NCBI GenBank assembly: GCA_030847615.1
Contig: JAUMIR010000014.1
Span: 12,562,501 to 12,626,500, forward strand
Source of the DNA: Gambelia wislizenii
Lineage: Eukaryota > Chordata > Lepidosauria > Squamata > Crotaphytidae
DNA length: 64,000 nt
Reading direction: 5' to 3'
Shown: positions 1-10,749 of the stretch, one piece after another
How the letters are laid out: the number at the start of each line of letters is the position of its first letter
Position numbering within the stretch: the stretch's first letter is position 1
The notes under the pieces: model-generated
Database searches by the model: none
What the model was told of the DNA's origin: nothing
Seen by the model: the letters and a program-made list of their open reading frames with translations, nothing else
Translations under genes and position numbers: made by a program

Positions 1-221
1 GGTTGGGGCAGTGAATCTACACTGGGCTTTACAGGTTCATTTAATGGGGATTCTCCAAGGCATTGAAAAGTAGTCCCCAAAGAGATTCAGTACCTTGGAA
101 AGTTCCAACAAAACCCAATTGGGTTTCACCAACAAGAACAGAGCCACTGCCTAGGCCTCCTGTACATCTGGGATTGTTAAGTCAGTTGAGCATCCTATAG
201 TCTCTTAGTAGATTTAGTCCC

Positions 222-433
222 TTTGTACACTACACAATTATACCCGTTTGGTACCACTTGGAACTGTTGTGGCCTCATCCTACTGAATCCTAGGATATGC
301 AGTTTGGTGAGACACTAGAGCTCTGTGGCAAAGGGTTCTAAGTACCTCACCAAACTACAGATCCCAGGATTCCATAAGATGGAACCGCAGCAGCTAACGT
401 GGTATCAAAATGCTATGACTGTGTAGTGTGAGA
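222..433. mobile_element. Palindromic MITE, copy P1
   Basis: The two halves are inverted copies of each other. The left end reads GTACACTACACAATTA and the right end carries GTGTAGTGTGAG. The centre has the paired blocks TAGTTTGGTGAG and CTCACCAAACTAC, flanked by a match to ATCCCAGGATTCCATA and its complement. The same palindrome recurs about ten times in the window. It has no coding capacity and would need a transposase in trans. The superfamily is unsettled. Confidence 0.7.
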
Positions 434-875
434 AAGAAATTAGGGCAGAGGGGTGAAAACTTTCCTCGTCAGAAAGGCTTCTGTGGCTGAATGGGTGATT
501 CTGGAGTGTCTTAAACTCCAAGTAATTGGGATTTTATCTTTGATGATTTTTTAAATTGTGCTTTGAGATTTTTTTAAACTGTCAAGCTGTCATAGCAACA
601 TGAATTGGCTTTGATCCATATCCAGGCAGGTATAAAATCCTTGCGGTGAATGAATAGGCTGGGAATCTATTGATGTTTTCCACATGTGTTACTTCCCCCA
701 AGCAAGTGGTTGGGCATTTTTCTCCCATGGTGAAGGTCCATGTGCAGGTCAAAGTTGCAGATAAAAAAGTTATGCAGTCAGTACCATTGTGCATGTAGAT
801 GCACATTCACATGGAATGCACAGATGCATTTAGTTGCACAATATTGCCCTTCAACTGAAGGACTGTGTAACGAGT
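434..875. other. Unassigned stretch
   Basis: No repeat family or gene was recognised. Positions 786-850 are rich in TGCA words (GTGCATGTAGATGCACA) but show no clear unit. Open frames here are short and have no recognisable domain. Confidence 0.4.
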
Positions 876-1104
876 GAACCAGCATGGTGTAGTGGTTGAG
901 CATTGGACTAGGACTCTGGAGACTAGGATTCAAATCTCTGCCCGGCCATGGAAACCCATGGCCTTACAGGATGGCAAAGGTAAATCCCCTCTGAACACAT
1001 CTTGCCAAGAAAACCCTGTGATAGGTTTGGCTTAAGGTCAGCGTTAAGTTAAAAACAACATGAAGGCACACAACAACAGCAGCAGCAGCAGCAGCAGCAA
1101 TACA
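876..1104 (+). mobile_element. tRNA-derived SINE with RTE-like tail
   Basis: The head CCAGCATGGTGTAGTGGTT resembles a pol III A box, and GGATTCAAATCTC at about 928 resembles a B box. The body has the usual GCCATGGAAACCC and CTTGCCAAGAAAACCCTGTG blocks. The tail ends in ACATGAAGGCACACAACAAC and runs into (CAG)n at 1077-1100. This matches the tRNA-head, BovB-like-tail SINEs of squamates. It needs an RTE/BovB LINE for movement. Confidence 0.8.
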
Positions 1105-1140
1105 GTTTGGATGGGAATCTTTCAGGAATGCCATTAATTG

Positions 1141-1210
1141 TATATTCCACCATGGCAGCGGGTTGATCTAGATGGCCCTTGTGGCCCCTTCCTACTCTTA
1201 AGATTCTATG
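1141..1210 (+). mobile_element. CR1 LINE 3'-end fragment
   Basis: The sequence has the CR1 3'-UTR wording GATGGCCCTTGTGGCC followed by one degenerate ATTCTATG unit. Only the last 70 bases of the LINE remain. Confidence 0.65.
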
Positions 1211-2849
1211 AACTTGTTACTACACTTCTTGTGATTTTTCCTATATACCATAAACATATTGAGCTGGGGAGTCAAGAGGTCATCTAGGTAATTACTTCCA
1301 GGTAATTCAGAGGCATGTTACTTGGAAACAGGGGCGTTCCAAATGGATGGGCTCAGTTTTAATTTGATGAGAAAGCCTGCTATCCTTTACTGGTCATCTT
1401 ACAGCACACGAGACAGAATAAAGCCTTTTTTACTATTTCCCAGGGGAAGGGGAATGACACATCAGCCGGCTGGCCCAAGTTCATCTTTATGTTCGGAGTG
1501 ATCACTTGCAATGGCAGGACTGCCATTGATTAGCATAACTCATTTTCTGACATAATTCCTTTTCCAGCTGCAAATGCATGCTTTTGCCTGAGGTTTGGGG
1601 CTGAGCATGGGACAGCCACGTTGGTAGCCGCCAAGTTCTCACAGCTATTCCTGTCCTTTAAGCGGCTTAGGCACCTCAGAAAGCCCCCAGAGATCCCTGT
1701 GTGAGGATAATTGAGACATTTTAAGTGTATATGCTTCATGGGCCTCTTTTTGATGGGGGGCGGGGGAGTAGCAACAGGTACATGCATTAAACGATTCGGG
1801 GATTTGTGTCCTAAGAAGGAGGAAATGGCTTCTTGCTTAGCTGTCTTTCTGGCTTCTGAGGTTTTGGCTGCTGCTGCTTCTATACATGCCTGAGCTTATT
1901 TCTGCAGATACAGGGACGAGAAACTTGCTTTGAAATGATGAAGAATCCAGGAAGTGGGATTATACACCCCATACCACATTGGCCACATTCATATATACAG
2001 ATAAGCCAGATATGCAAAGAGGTTTGGCTTATTGTTCATGAGTACTACCTAAAGGGTTACCAGATCTCAAGACTTGGCCCTAAGTCTCCAGTTTTTTGTG
2101 GGTCATCTCCAGGTGGGAGGTGAGGGTGAAAACTCTCCGGTTTGGGCTCAGGTCTGGGTCAGAGGAAAAGGTGGCATGCAGATCTCCAACTCTGCTAATG
2201 GAGCATAGTTTGCTATAATTTCCAAGGCTTAATTGATTTTTTTTTGTTTAGGCTTGTAAAAGCTCTCTGGGCCTTTAATTAGTTAGTGTTTTCCTTCCTT
2301 CCTAGTCATTATAGTGCCAGGCCTCACCCTCTGTTCTGCTCTGCAATCACCTTCTGTCTAGATGTAAGTAGACTAGATTAAATATTCCTTTTTCCTGATA
2401 ATGAAGAATCCCCTCATTTCACCTTGATCTGGGAACAGCCCCTTTAGCTAAGATTTTTGTCTTAATGAGAAAATATGTTCCCCCCAACCTGTGTGTGTGT
2501 GACTGACGAGCAAATGTAGTTGATACTTAATGGATAAGGCTTAATGACATCCCTAGGGGCCATCCCTAGGTTTCAGTTTTTGGCAGCTGTGTTTGATGTC
2601 CAATAGGAGCAGGTCTTTTTTAAAGTGAATGAGTGTTGCCTACTCAAGACCAAGCCTTCCCCAGATGCTTTGGATTAAAACAGGAGGATAGCTCCTAAGA
2701 ATACTTCCTTGGTAGAGAAATCCATTTTGTATGGATTGCAGATGAACTCAGAGGAAAGAGGGGAGTCTGGAAGGGGGAGAGTAGGGATGTAATTCTTCCC
2801 TCACTTTCTTCTCCAAGGAAGCAATGAATAATTTGCACAATTTTATTCC
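1211..2849. other. Unassigned stretch
   Basis: I recognised no repeat or exon in these 1.6 kb. The open frames at 1530-1787 (minus) and 1711-1893 (plus) overlap each other and have no domain signature. This could be unique DNA or very old repeats. Confidence 0.4.
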
Positions 2850-3190
2850 CGCTGCAAGAAAGTCTACAAAAACCACAATATTCTTGAAATGCATTTTTGC
2901 TATTTGGGACTTGCTCTGCGCAAAATTTGCATGAGGATGTTTCCTTCACAGCATTTTCTCCACAGGGAACAAAAAACATTTTCTTTGCAGAAAATAATAT
3001 TTCTGTGTAGAAATATTGTGTGTGTGTGTGTGCGCGCATGCCAAACATGTTGTTTCCTACAGAGAAAATTTTTGCTATGCAAAGCAACTACATGAGAATT
3101 TTGTGCAGAATAAATCCTGATAAGTCATCAGTCCAGGATTCTTCTCATAAGGGTTTCTTGACCCTTGGAAAACATGCATTTTCTACCATT
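2850..3190 (+). repeat. TGCA-periodic dispersed repeat, copy R1
   Basis: Short A/T-rich blocks alternate around GCA/CAG words (CTGCGCAAAATTTGCA, TTTGCAGAAAATAAT). Spacing is roughly 20-25 bases and a GT run lies at 3017-3033. The end, TTGTGCAGAATAAATCC followed by a shared CAGTCCAG-ATTCTTCTCAT block, recurs at 6627-6720. No coding is seen; both strands are open only by composition. Confidence 0.5.
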
Positions 3191-3424
3191 TCTTGAATAT
3201 TTTGTGTGTTTGTACTCCCTGCTTAGCAACAAGTCATAGTGCTTAGACCATGTAAGCCCTGCTCCACTACACTGATGGAGCAAATCTGGATGACTCAGAG
3301 AATCAAGTTTATTTTTGTATTGTGGTTAGTTTTAGCATTTTCTTGGTGAGGAGAGACAGGCAGGTGTAATCAGTCAATGTTCTGACTAATTGTTATGCAC
3401 AAATACACCTGTGTTTTGGGATTA

Positions 3425-3654
3425 CAGTTGTCCCTCCATATCCACGGATTTGGTATCCACAGATTTAAATATTCACGGCTTGAAAATATTCTTTAAAAAA
3501 TAACAATCCAAAAAGCAAACCTTGATTTTGCCATCTTATGTAAGGGACACCATTTTGCTATGCTTTTGCATATAACGGGACTTTAGTATTCATGGATTTT
3601 GGTATCCACGGGGGATCCTGGAACCAAACCCCAGTGAGTATGATGGGACAACTG
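3425..3654. mobile_element. Pogo/Tigger-like MITE, copy A1
   Basis: The inverted ends are CAGTTGTCCCTCC and GATGGGACAACTG, flanked by TA on each side as expected for a TA target duplication. Inside are TATCCACGGATTTGGTATCC and GGTATCCACGGGGGATCCTGG, the wording of pogo/Tigger-type MITEs. There is no transposase. A (TTA)n run follows from 3655. Confidence 0.85.
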
Positions 3655-3670
3655 TATTATTATTATTATT

Positions 3671-4369
3671 TTATTTCTGCCATACATTGAAAAACTAATA
3701 CTGGTCAAACAATGTACACATACCTCCTGATGTGCTGCTTATTAGCTTCAGGTTTACCATAGTCTGGAAACCAATCACATCCTTTATTTGCTGGTTTTAA
3801 TTGGGAGGCCTTGAGATGGATAGCACTCTTTTGTTTTGCCATTTCTGTGCTTCCCATTCTCCCCCAATTCTCCGATCCATCAGCCATATTGCATTGCCTT
3901 TGGCTACCTTTTACCCCAGCATGGGGTCCTTCAAGAAGCAATGCTTCCTGGCCTCTCTCACCCTGTGGCCGCTTGCAATTTTGCCTGGGAATATTAAAAC
4001 CACAAATCACAGCATGCTCATGATTTGGGCAGGGTGGGGGTTGGGCGGAGACTAAAAGATGACCTTCCTCACATTTTAAAAATTAGCCCTGGTTGGTCTT
4101 TGAGGTAGCAGGCTGGTTTTTTGAGATCTGAGGAATATCCCACAGATGGGACTGAAGTCGTGTGTATGCCTGTGTTGTTCCTGCAGAGTTTTGCCACGCG
4201 AAAAGCAATTGTGAATACAATGTTGCAATTCAAAGTTGGGTTTTAGCAACATTCAGGGCTGTAAGAACTGTCATTGTTGTCTGGGAAGAGGGAAATCAGT
4301 CTGCTTATTGTGTTCTTCCATACAAGAAGGAATAATTTCTAAAGTTTTCTGGCTCCTATGGAAGGGTTT
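3671..4369. other. Unassigned stretch
   Basis: No repeat family was recognised. Overlapping open frames on both strands around 3705-4055 have no domain and look fortuitous. Confidence 0.4.
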
Positions 4370-4700
4370 AAGCATTTTTGTGCAACGTTTTAATCTTTGG
4401 GGCTTGTTTTGCAAAAAATTCATTGGTGTTTAAAAAAAATAACCTTGGGGGTTTTTTTTGCATGTAAAAAAACAATACGGTATTTTTGTACAGAAAAGAG
4501 TGCATTTTGCACAAAAGAACTGGCTCTCAGTGGTGAAAAAACTGGTTTCTGCATAAAAACCTGGGGGTTTGCACAGAACTGCAAATGTTTTTGTGTTTTT
4601 TGTGCAAAACCGATGCACTGTTTTCTGCACAAAGCACTGTGTTTTTGCACAAAACCCAAGGGATTTTTCCTGCAAACATTTTTCTCCCATAAAAAAAGGT
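4370..4700. repeat. TGCA-periodic dispersed repeat, copy R2
   Basis: This is the clearest copy. TTTTTGTGCAA, TTTTGCACAAAAG, TTTTGTGCAAAAC, TTCTGCACAAAG and TTTTTGCACAAAAC follow one another at irregular 20-30 base steps. Because the core TGCA word is palindromic, open frames with many Cys/Phe/Lys codons run on both strands (4397-4783 plus, 4420-4705 minus). These are composition artefacts. Confidence 0.5.
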
Positions 4701-4863
4701 CTCAATTTATAACAAGTTTTGTGATGGCTAGGCTATTTTCTAGTCCAACCACCTACCAAAGAAGAATTCCATCACTAAGATAACCCTGAGACGTGACAAA
4801 TACATGCTGATTTTTAAAAACCAGCAATGAAGGAGAGTCCATAACCCTTTTGTTTTGTTGTGA

Positions 4864-4910
4864 TAAAAAACAAAACAAAAAACAAACAAACAAAAAAACA
4901 GAAAGAAAGG
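4864..4910. repeat. CAAAA/AAAC-rich microsatellite
   Basis: An impure run of CAAAA, AAAAC and AAACAAAC units. A/C-rich only. Confidence 0.8.
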
Positions 4911-5124
4911 GCTCATCCTGATGTAGGTTTCTCTACTTTCAAATGATTATTGGAAGACGGATTGCCTTTCTTGGTTAGTATAAATTATCTATGGATGCTA
5001 GGGATGCAGTTCTTCACTAACATCATTCTTGAAGGTGGGAACAAGCAGTTGTACCAATTTTCTTCCTGTTTTAAAAAAGTCTTTGAAAAACGGCACAGTT
5101 TTAAAAGATCATTCGTAGTTTTGG

Positions 5125-5330
5125 ACTTATTATGTGCAAAATTCGCAGATGGTATTTTTGTGCAGAAGACAACATTTCCTGTACAGAATATTATTTTCTT
5201 ATCAGAAAATGCTGTTTCCTCCACAGACAATTCTGTAGTTGGGGACCTATTCAGCACACAATTTGCATGCGGGTTTTTTTTCTGCAGAGAAAACAGTGGC
5301 TGACATTCTTCTTGGGACATAAGTCTTTGT
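5125..5330 (+). repeat. TGCA-periodic dispersed repeat, copy R3
   Basis: It shares wording with R1: GTGCAAAATTCGCAGATG, TTTGTGCAGAAG, CTGTACAGAATATT, TCAGAAAATGCTGTTTCC. The tract ends near TTTTTTTCTGCAGAGAAAAC. It has no recognisable coding content. Confidence 0.5.
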
Positions 5331-5689
5331 AAATGGCCTTATGCATGTGCAAATTGTATTGAGTAGTTTTGCAACACCCATGTTCACCTGGAGCTGTCAG
5401 ATGCTTACAACATACAGGCATCTGTTGCACAATGATGGAGTGACTGATGCACAATGAGCACCAGTGTACCTTAGGGTACTCCTTGATGCACGTCCAGACA
5501 CCAGCTAGGGAGAGCCAGAGTACTGAAGAAGTTCCTGATGCACATCAGGTGTGCCTGAGGTTCATTGGATCACTCTTGCCAGTGCCCAGATGTGCATCTT
5601 CACAGTTCATTAATAGAGTTTCGTTATGTTTCTGCAATGTAGATATGGATTTATAAAGTTTCAAAATGTGGACTGTAATGTAAGATCTC

Positions 5690-5814
5690 AGCCAGTATTT
5701 TCTGCACAGGCCATAGCATTTTCTGAACATAAATATTATTTCATGTGTAAAAAAGGCTATTACCTGCACAGAAAATGCTGTTCCCCACCAAAACAAACAA
5801 ACAAAAAACATGTA
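5690..5814 (+). repeat. TGCA-periodic dispersed repeat, copy R4, left part
   Basis: It carries TTTTCTGCACAGG and CTGCACAGAAAATGCTG, the same wording as R3. A CR1 copy follows at about 5815, and the family's end block reappears after the CR1 at 6627. The CR1 therefore appears to have entered this repeat. Confidence 0.5.
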
Positions 5815-6483
5815 CTGCATTTAGGGCGGAAAAATGAAATGCATAAATATAGGATGGGAGAGACCTGGCTGAATGAGACTACGTGCGAAAGGGATCTAGG
5901 AGTCCTAGTAGACCACAAGTTGAACATGAGCCAACAGTGTGATGTGGCAGCTAAAAAGGCCAATGCAATTTTGGGCTGTATCAATAGAAGTATAGTGTCT
6001 AGATCAAGGGAAGTAATAGTGCCACTCTATTCTGCCTTGGTCAGACCTCACTTAGAATACTGTGTCCAGTTCTGGGCACCACAATTCAGAAAGGATATTG
6101 ACAAATTGGAGCGTGTCCAGAGAAGGGCAACTAAAATGGTGAAAGGTCTGGAAACAATGCCTTATGAGGAGAGACTTAGGGAGCTGGGTATGTTTAGCCT
6201 GGAAAAAAGACGGTTTAGAGGCGATATGATAGCCCTGTTTAAGTATTTGAAGGGATGTCACGCTGAGGATGGAGCAGGCTTGTTTTCTGCTGCTCCAGAG
6301 ACTGGAACACGGAGCAATGGGTGCAAGCTCCAGGAACAGAGATTCCACCTCAACATTAGGAGGAACTTTTTGACAGTAAGAGCTGTTTGGCAGTGGAACG
6401 CACTCCCTCGGAGCGTGGTGGGGTCTCCTTCCTTGGAGGTCTTTAAACAGAGGCTGGATGGCCATCTGTCGGGGATGCTTTGA
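5815..6483 (+). pseudogene. CR1 ORF2 C-terminal remnant
   Basis: This is an uninterrupted frame for the C-terminal part of CR1 ORF2p, after the reverse transcriptase catalytic motifs. Recognisable blocks are [50 protein letters not shown] and [17 protein letters not shown] followed by a stop. No catalytic YADD/FADD box is present, so it cannot encode an active enzyme. The open frame extends upstream to 5626, but that part is host repeat and not CR1. It lacks the endonuclease, the RT core and any ORF1. Confidence 0.9.
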
Positions 6484-6572
6484 TTGTGATTTCCTGCGTT
6501 GCAGGGGGGTTGGACTGGATGGCCCTCGTGGTCTCTTCCAACTCTGCAATTCTATGATTCTATGATTCTATG
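5815..6572 (+). mobile_element. CR1 LINE, 5'-truncated, sense
   Basis: This is the 3' end of CR1 ORF2 plus the 3'-UTR, ending in ATTCTATG units at about 6549-6572. It is nearly identical in wording to the copy at 22990-23563 and to the antisense copy at 45755. It keeps many CpGs, which suggests a younger CR1 subfamily. The 5' truncation is typical of target-primed reverse transcription. Confidence 0.92.
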
Positions 6573-6627
6573 TTGGACTGGATGGCCCTTGTGGTCTCTT
6601 CCAACTCTACAATTCTATGATTCTATG
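6573..6627 (+). mobile_element. Second CR1 3'-UTR tail in tandem
   Basis: Immediately after the first CR1 tail, TTGGACTGGATGGCCCTTG and a second ATTCTATG pair repeat the last 55 bases of a CR1. This may be a second truncated insertion into the first tail or a slip during reverse transcription. Confidence 0.75.
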
Positions 6628-6790
6628 TGCAAATTTTGTGCAGAATAAATCCCATAGTGTGAAGATTCTTGTCAGTCCAGCATTCTTCTCATGAAGGTTT
6701 CCCAACACTTGAGAAACAATTTTTGAGACCACTTTTCTAATAACGGTCAAATATTCTTCCCATTCCTAATGGGAAATCCTAGTTCCAAAA
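6628..6790 (+). repeat. TGCA-periodic dispersed repeat, copy R4, right part
   Basis: It matches the end of R1 (3093-3180): TTTTGTGCAGAATAAATCC, then GTCAGTCCAGCATTCTTCTC and a TTGAGAAACA block. Together with 5690-5814 it forms one copy split by the CR1. Confidence 0.5.
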
Positions 6791-6921
6791 AATTGGTCTC
6801 CTCCTTTAGAAACTTTGGAGTGACTTTGTCTGCAGACACTTTGTTTGCCATTTTAAAATGATTTGTCTTTAGAATATTATAAGACTCTTCATAGGTTCAA
6901 CGGTAGCATCTGTTTATACTT

Positions 6922-7147
6922 TGCTGTTGTGTGCCTTCAAATAATTTCTGACTTATGGAGACCCTAAGGCGAACCTATCACAGGGTTTTCTTGGAAAGAT
7001 TTGTTCAGCGGGGGTTGCCTTTACCTTCCCTTGAGGCTGAGAGAGTGTGACTTGCCCAGGGTCATGTATGGCTGAGTGCGGTTCAAGCCCTGGTCGCCAG
7101 AGTCATAGTCCAACCCTCAAAGCACTATACCACACTGGCTCTACATA
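6922..7147 (-). mobile_element. tRNA-derived SINE, antisense
   Basis: Read on the plus strand it starts with the tail complement TTGCTGTTGTGTGCCTTCAA. It continues through GACCCTAAGGCGAACCTATC, TTTTCTTGG and GAGGCTGAGAGAGTGTGACT, to GTTCAAGCCCTGGTC and CACACTGGCTCT at the head. Confidence 0.85.
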
Positions 7148-8461
7148 TCTTTATGGATTTGAATCAGCTATATGGTGCTCTCCTATACTATTCCAAATGG
7201 TATGGTTAGATCAGATTATTCATCTCATGGTTAGTTATTCCATATCATCAGCCTTCTTCCTTAAGTCTGAGTAGGTAGAGTCAAAGATATTGCTAGGAGA
7301 AGTGGCTGGAGATCACTCTCCCTGGCAGCAATGAGCTCTAGAAACTTGTTTCTTTTTAATGCAAAACAAGATTAGGTTGCTTGGACCTGTTGTATCTTGC
7401 TTCTTTTAAAATCCTTTGGCTATTTTATCCATGTGCATTGAACTCCTTGAAATGTGCATTGAAATGAAGTCACCTTAGCTGGAACTTTCCCAGTTCTACT
7501 TGTTTTGAAGGCTTTCTTTGAAGGAAAGGTAGGGCTTGGTATAAATACAATCATTGGTTATGATCCCAGGGTGGAGAAAGTGTGGCCCTCCAGATGTCAT
7601 TAGACTATAGCACCCAGCATCTCTGACCATTGGCTGGGGCTGATTGTCACTGTAGTCCAACAGTATCTGGAGGGCCATGTGGTCCCCATGTGGTCTTTGG
7701 AAAGAGGAGTTCAGCATACAACTGAGAAGGAAAACCCATGGATCTGGTTGTTGGGAAGTCAACTTCTCTTCAGTCTTTCCCCTGATACCTGCTTTTAACA
7801 GCATTGGTAGTAGGCAATTTGAAGGAAGAGTAACCATGGGAACAAACAATGTGCAGGCTGTCATTCCAAGGTAAAGCTGCATTCTCTCTCTCACACACAT
7901 GATAATTTTTGCTTTGTGTGCCTTTTTAAATTTCTTTAATTTTAATTTCTTCACTTCTGCCACAGAGGAATCTTGTTTTTTAAAAAAGCTGCCTCTTCAG
8001 TTCTCCTCAAGGAACAAATTGTGTGTGTCTGTATGTAGATGTGTATTTGTGTATTTACGGAACAAACACATTTTCACCCTTCCCTCTGGGACTGTGAAGA
8101 AGGTGGTTGGGCTTAGTCGATGTTTCAGTCTTGCTTTTCCGTTGACCTTCATGCCCATTAGGATTAGCTTTGCTTCGGTAAGATGTCAGGCCTGCCGTCT
8201 TTTGAGCGGCAAGAGGAGAAGACTCCGGAACAATCTGTAACATTCAGGCCTCTGAGCCTCCCCTGGCCTTTTTCTCCTTCCCTTCCTTCCTTCTTCCTCT
8301 TGCTCTGTCTCTGTGCTATCCAAGAGCCTCTGGATTTGGGGGCCTGCCTGTGTTCTCTAGTCTGGGCTTGCCACAGCCTCATGGTTCTGGGAAGATAATG
8401 AAAAGAGAGATTTTGAAATTTGTTTGGGAAAGGGCGATGTGAAATTTGGTTTCCTTGGGGT
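7148..8461. other. Mostly unassigned stretch
   Basis: Apart from the MITE at 7566-7684 I see no family. Open frames at 7899-8240 (plus) and 8164-8535 (minus) have no domain. CT-rich DNA lies at 8270-8310. Confidence 0.4.
7566..7684. mobile_element. Palindromic hAT-like MITE
   Basis: GGCCCTCCAGATGTCATT at the left is inverted at the right as AGTATCTGGAGGGCC, around a core GCACCCAGCATCTCTGACC. The family recurs at 38797-38936 and in decayed form at 37127 and 48496. A hAT relation is a guess from the general look of the family. Confidence 0.6.
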
Positions 8462-8758
8462 ATCATAGAATCATAGAATTGAAAGAGACCAGAAAGGCCA
8501 TCTAGTCCAACCCCCTGCCATGCAGGAATACCCAATCAAAGCATTCCCAACAGATGACCATCCAGCCTCTTTAAAAACCTCCAAAGAAGGAGTGTCCATG
8601 ACACTCAGAGGAAGTGCATTCCATTGCTGAACAGCTCTTACTGTCAGGAAGTTCTTTCTAATGTTTAGGTGGAATCTCTTTTCCTGTAGGTTGAGTCCTT
8701 TGCTCTGTGTCTTAGTCTCTAAAGTGGCCAAGAACAAGTTTGCTCCATCCTCAGTATC
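8462..8758 (-). mobile_element. CR1 LINE 3' end, antisense
   Basis: It begins with ATCATAGAATCATAGAATTG (complement of the ATTCTATG tail) and continues through CCAACCCCCTGCCATGCAGG to TTTGCTCCATCCTCAGTAT. The antisense frame reads as the CR1 ORF2 C-terminus ([20 protein letters not shown]), broken by several changes. Confidence 0.9.
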
Positions 8759-8761
8759 CCC

Positions 8762-8955
8762 TCCCAGGTACACCTGGTGAGCACATGGGAGAAGGCCTTC
8801 TTGGCGGCTGCTTCCAGGCTCTGGAATTCCCTGCCCCAAAAAGATTAGACTGCCCCCCCCCACCTGCTATCCTTTCATAGACAGCCAAAGGCCTTTTTGC
8901 TTCAGTAGGCTTTTAAGGGCCGATGGCATAGAGCGAAAGGGCTTTCTAGAATGCA
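8762..8955 (+). mobile_element. L2-clade LINE C-terminal/3' fragment
   Basis: GAGAAGGCCTTCTTGG and CTCTGGAATTCCCTGCCCC match the 'AFxVAAxxLWNSLP' block at the end of L2-clade ORF2. Further C-terminal coding then continues to about 8915. It abuts the antisense CR1 at 8758. Confidence 0.6.
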
Positions 8956-9039
8956 TGGCAATGTTTATTTGTTCTTCATTTTCATGGCAGTTTTCTGTGA
9001 ATTTTTTTTTAATACTGCATAGGGCTGCACATTATCAGT

Positions 9040-9470
9040 CATCTGAACTAATTCACAGCACTACACATTCTCGGCCAGGAGGAGGCTGACAGCTCATTGG
9101 CCTGTCGTGCAAGCGAGGGCGGGCTTTCTTGTAACTCAGTCCGAAAGCGCCATTTTGGCCTTCCAGAGGACTGAGTGTATGCTGCTTTGTAGCGTGGAGG
9201 TGGAAAGAAAAAAAAAAGGTTTTTTTCAAGTGGAAGGTCTCCCTTCCACCTGTTTAAAGATAGTTTTTTTAAAAAAAATCCATAGCAGCAATGAGAGTGT
9301 GGTGGATAATAGCACCCCATACTCGTGGCTGCCATTTTGATTTGCGAGATGGCTCGTGTGAATGTGAATGCGTATTGCTGAACAGCCAGCTCCCCCCCCC
9401 CCACAAAAAAAATCATGAAGACAACAGGGAGCTGCTGCAAAGGTGAGCTAATGTACACCCCTCCACAGTA
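9040..9470 (+). mobile_element. Cassette-bearing TIR element, partial copy a
   Basis: It carries the cassette shared with 25790, 26473, 32578 and 39399. CTCATTGG lies at 9094, GAGGGCGGGCTT at 9115 and GCGCCATTTTGG at 9148. A second block, GGCTGCCATTTTGATTTGCG, is at 9328. The terminal repeats seen in the 39399 copy are not evident here, so this is a decayed or internal piece. Confidence 0.5.
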
Positions 9471-10749
9471 ATTGCTCCAATCTAGTCAAGCCCCAGTAGG
9501 CTGGATCTCAGCATGCAGGACTTCACCACTCCCAAGAAACACAGCACAGGAGTAGTCTTTCCAGTTCAGTATCAAGTTCCCCCTTCCCCCTCACTCCCCT
9601 CCAGTGCTTGGAAGGTGATCCCAGACCAGAGCTAAGAGACAGTTCACTCACACGCCCCCAGCTAAAAGCCAAAAAAAAAAAAAAGGGGGGGGGTCCTAAC
9701 TCAATTTAACAACTAGGCTCTAGTTGGAAATCATAGCAGACTGGCAAGGAAGGTCAGAGGGTTTAGCAAAGGCTAGACCTATGTTATTAGCCTTTAACCT
9801 GTCTGGAGATGGGATGGCCCAGGGGGAACTTGAAGTGGGGGCAGTGGGGGTGAGCAAGAGTTAACAGAGACTCTCAGGATCAATGTGTCAGCCTCAATCT
9901 CATCTGGGAGAGCGGCTCAAAGGTGTTCGCCTGCCAGGGCTGTCTGTTCCTGCTCTGGAACAGTCCTCCTTCAGATTCCTACAGGGCAAGGGAGCCAGAC
10001 TACAAAATCCACGATTTGGACAGGGAGTCGTTTTAATAAACTCCGAAGGTTGAAAAGGGCAAAGGGCTGAGAATACCACAGATCACCTAGAAGGGAGGAG
10101 ACTGCCCCTGCAGAAAGACTGAAGAACAGAAAAGAGAAAAAAAGAAGAGCCAGACTTCACCAATTTTGTTTTTTAAAAATTTCCAGCTCCCCAGCCATTA
10201 GAGATAGAAATCTATTTTTAAATTTTTTTTTTTTAGCAAAACCTGGACATGAGTTTCCACATCTCCTGGCCCACTCTTGTAGTTTTAAAGCAAATGGGCA
10301 AATGGCAAGGCATCACCAGAGAGGGAGAAAGACTTTTTCCAGGAGTGACCATTTGGGGTGTGTGTTAAAGTTCTGAGAAACATAGTCAACTACCTTAAAA
10401 AAATCAAGGGGGCGGGGACACAAATCCAAACCCACATCCCAAGAAAATCAAAAGGAAGTTAAGATAGCCATCTGAGCTTTCTAGAAAGAAGGTTGGCCTT
10501 TCTGGATAAAAGAGAAAGCAAGCTCCATTGTAGCTTCCCTCTGCTGCTTCTTGGGGTGATGGCAGAGTGAACTCTGCCTGGCATAAAAATTGTTCAGACG
10601 CCAACAGCCCTGTGGGTAAAGTTGGTTCACTCTGAGATGAATTGATCTGGATTCCTGAGGACAGGACAAGGGTGGTAAAGCACAGTCAAAAAGAGAACTG
10701 AGCATCTCTGTATAACAGTAGCCACCCCAGGTATGTTCACTCACAATGA
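9471..10749. other. Unassigned stretch with poly-A and G runs
   Basis: An A run followed by a G run lies at about 9671-9692. I could not assign the rest. Open frames are short and have no domain. Confidence 0.4.

Noticed and set aside
582..806. 74-codon minus-strand frame near the left edge
   Set aside because: No start context, domain or conservation evidence; it overlaps unassigned DNA rich in TGCA words.
877..950. tRNA gene
   Set aside because: A and B box-like words are present but a cloverleaf is not apparent, and the same head recurs in many SINE copies with a LINE-type tail.
4397..4783. 128-codon Cys/Phe-rich open frame that could suggest a secreted small protein
   Set aside because: It arises from the TGCA-periodic repeat. 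The opposite strand is equally open over the same stretch, and there is no domain, signal peptide pattern or conserved end.
8464..8520. Short regularly spaced ATCATAGA units as a possible CRISPR-like array
   Set aside because: These 8-base units are the CR1 3' terminal microsatellite. They are adjacent without spacers and recur at every CR1 end.
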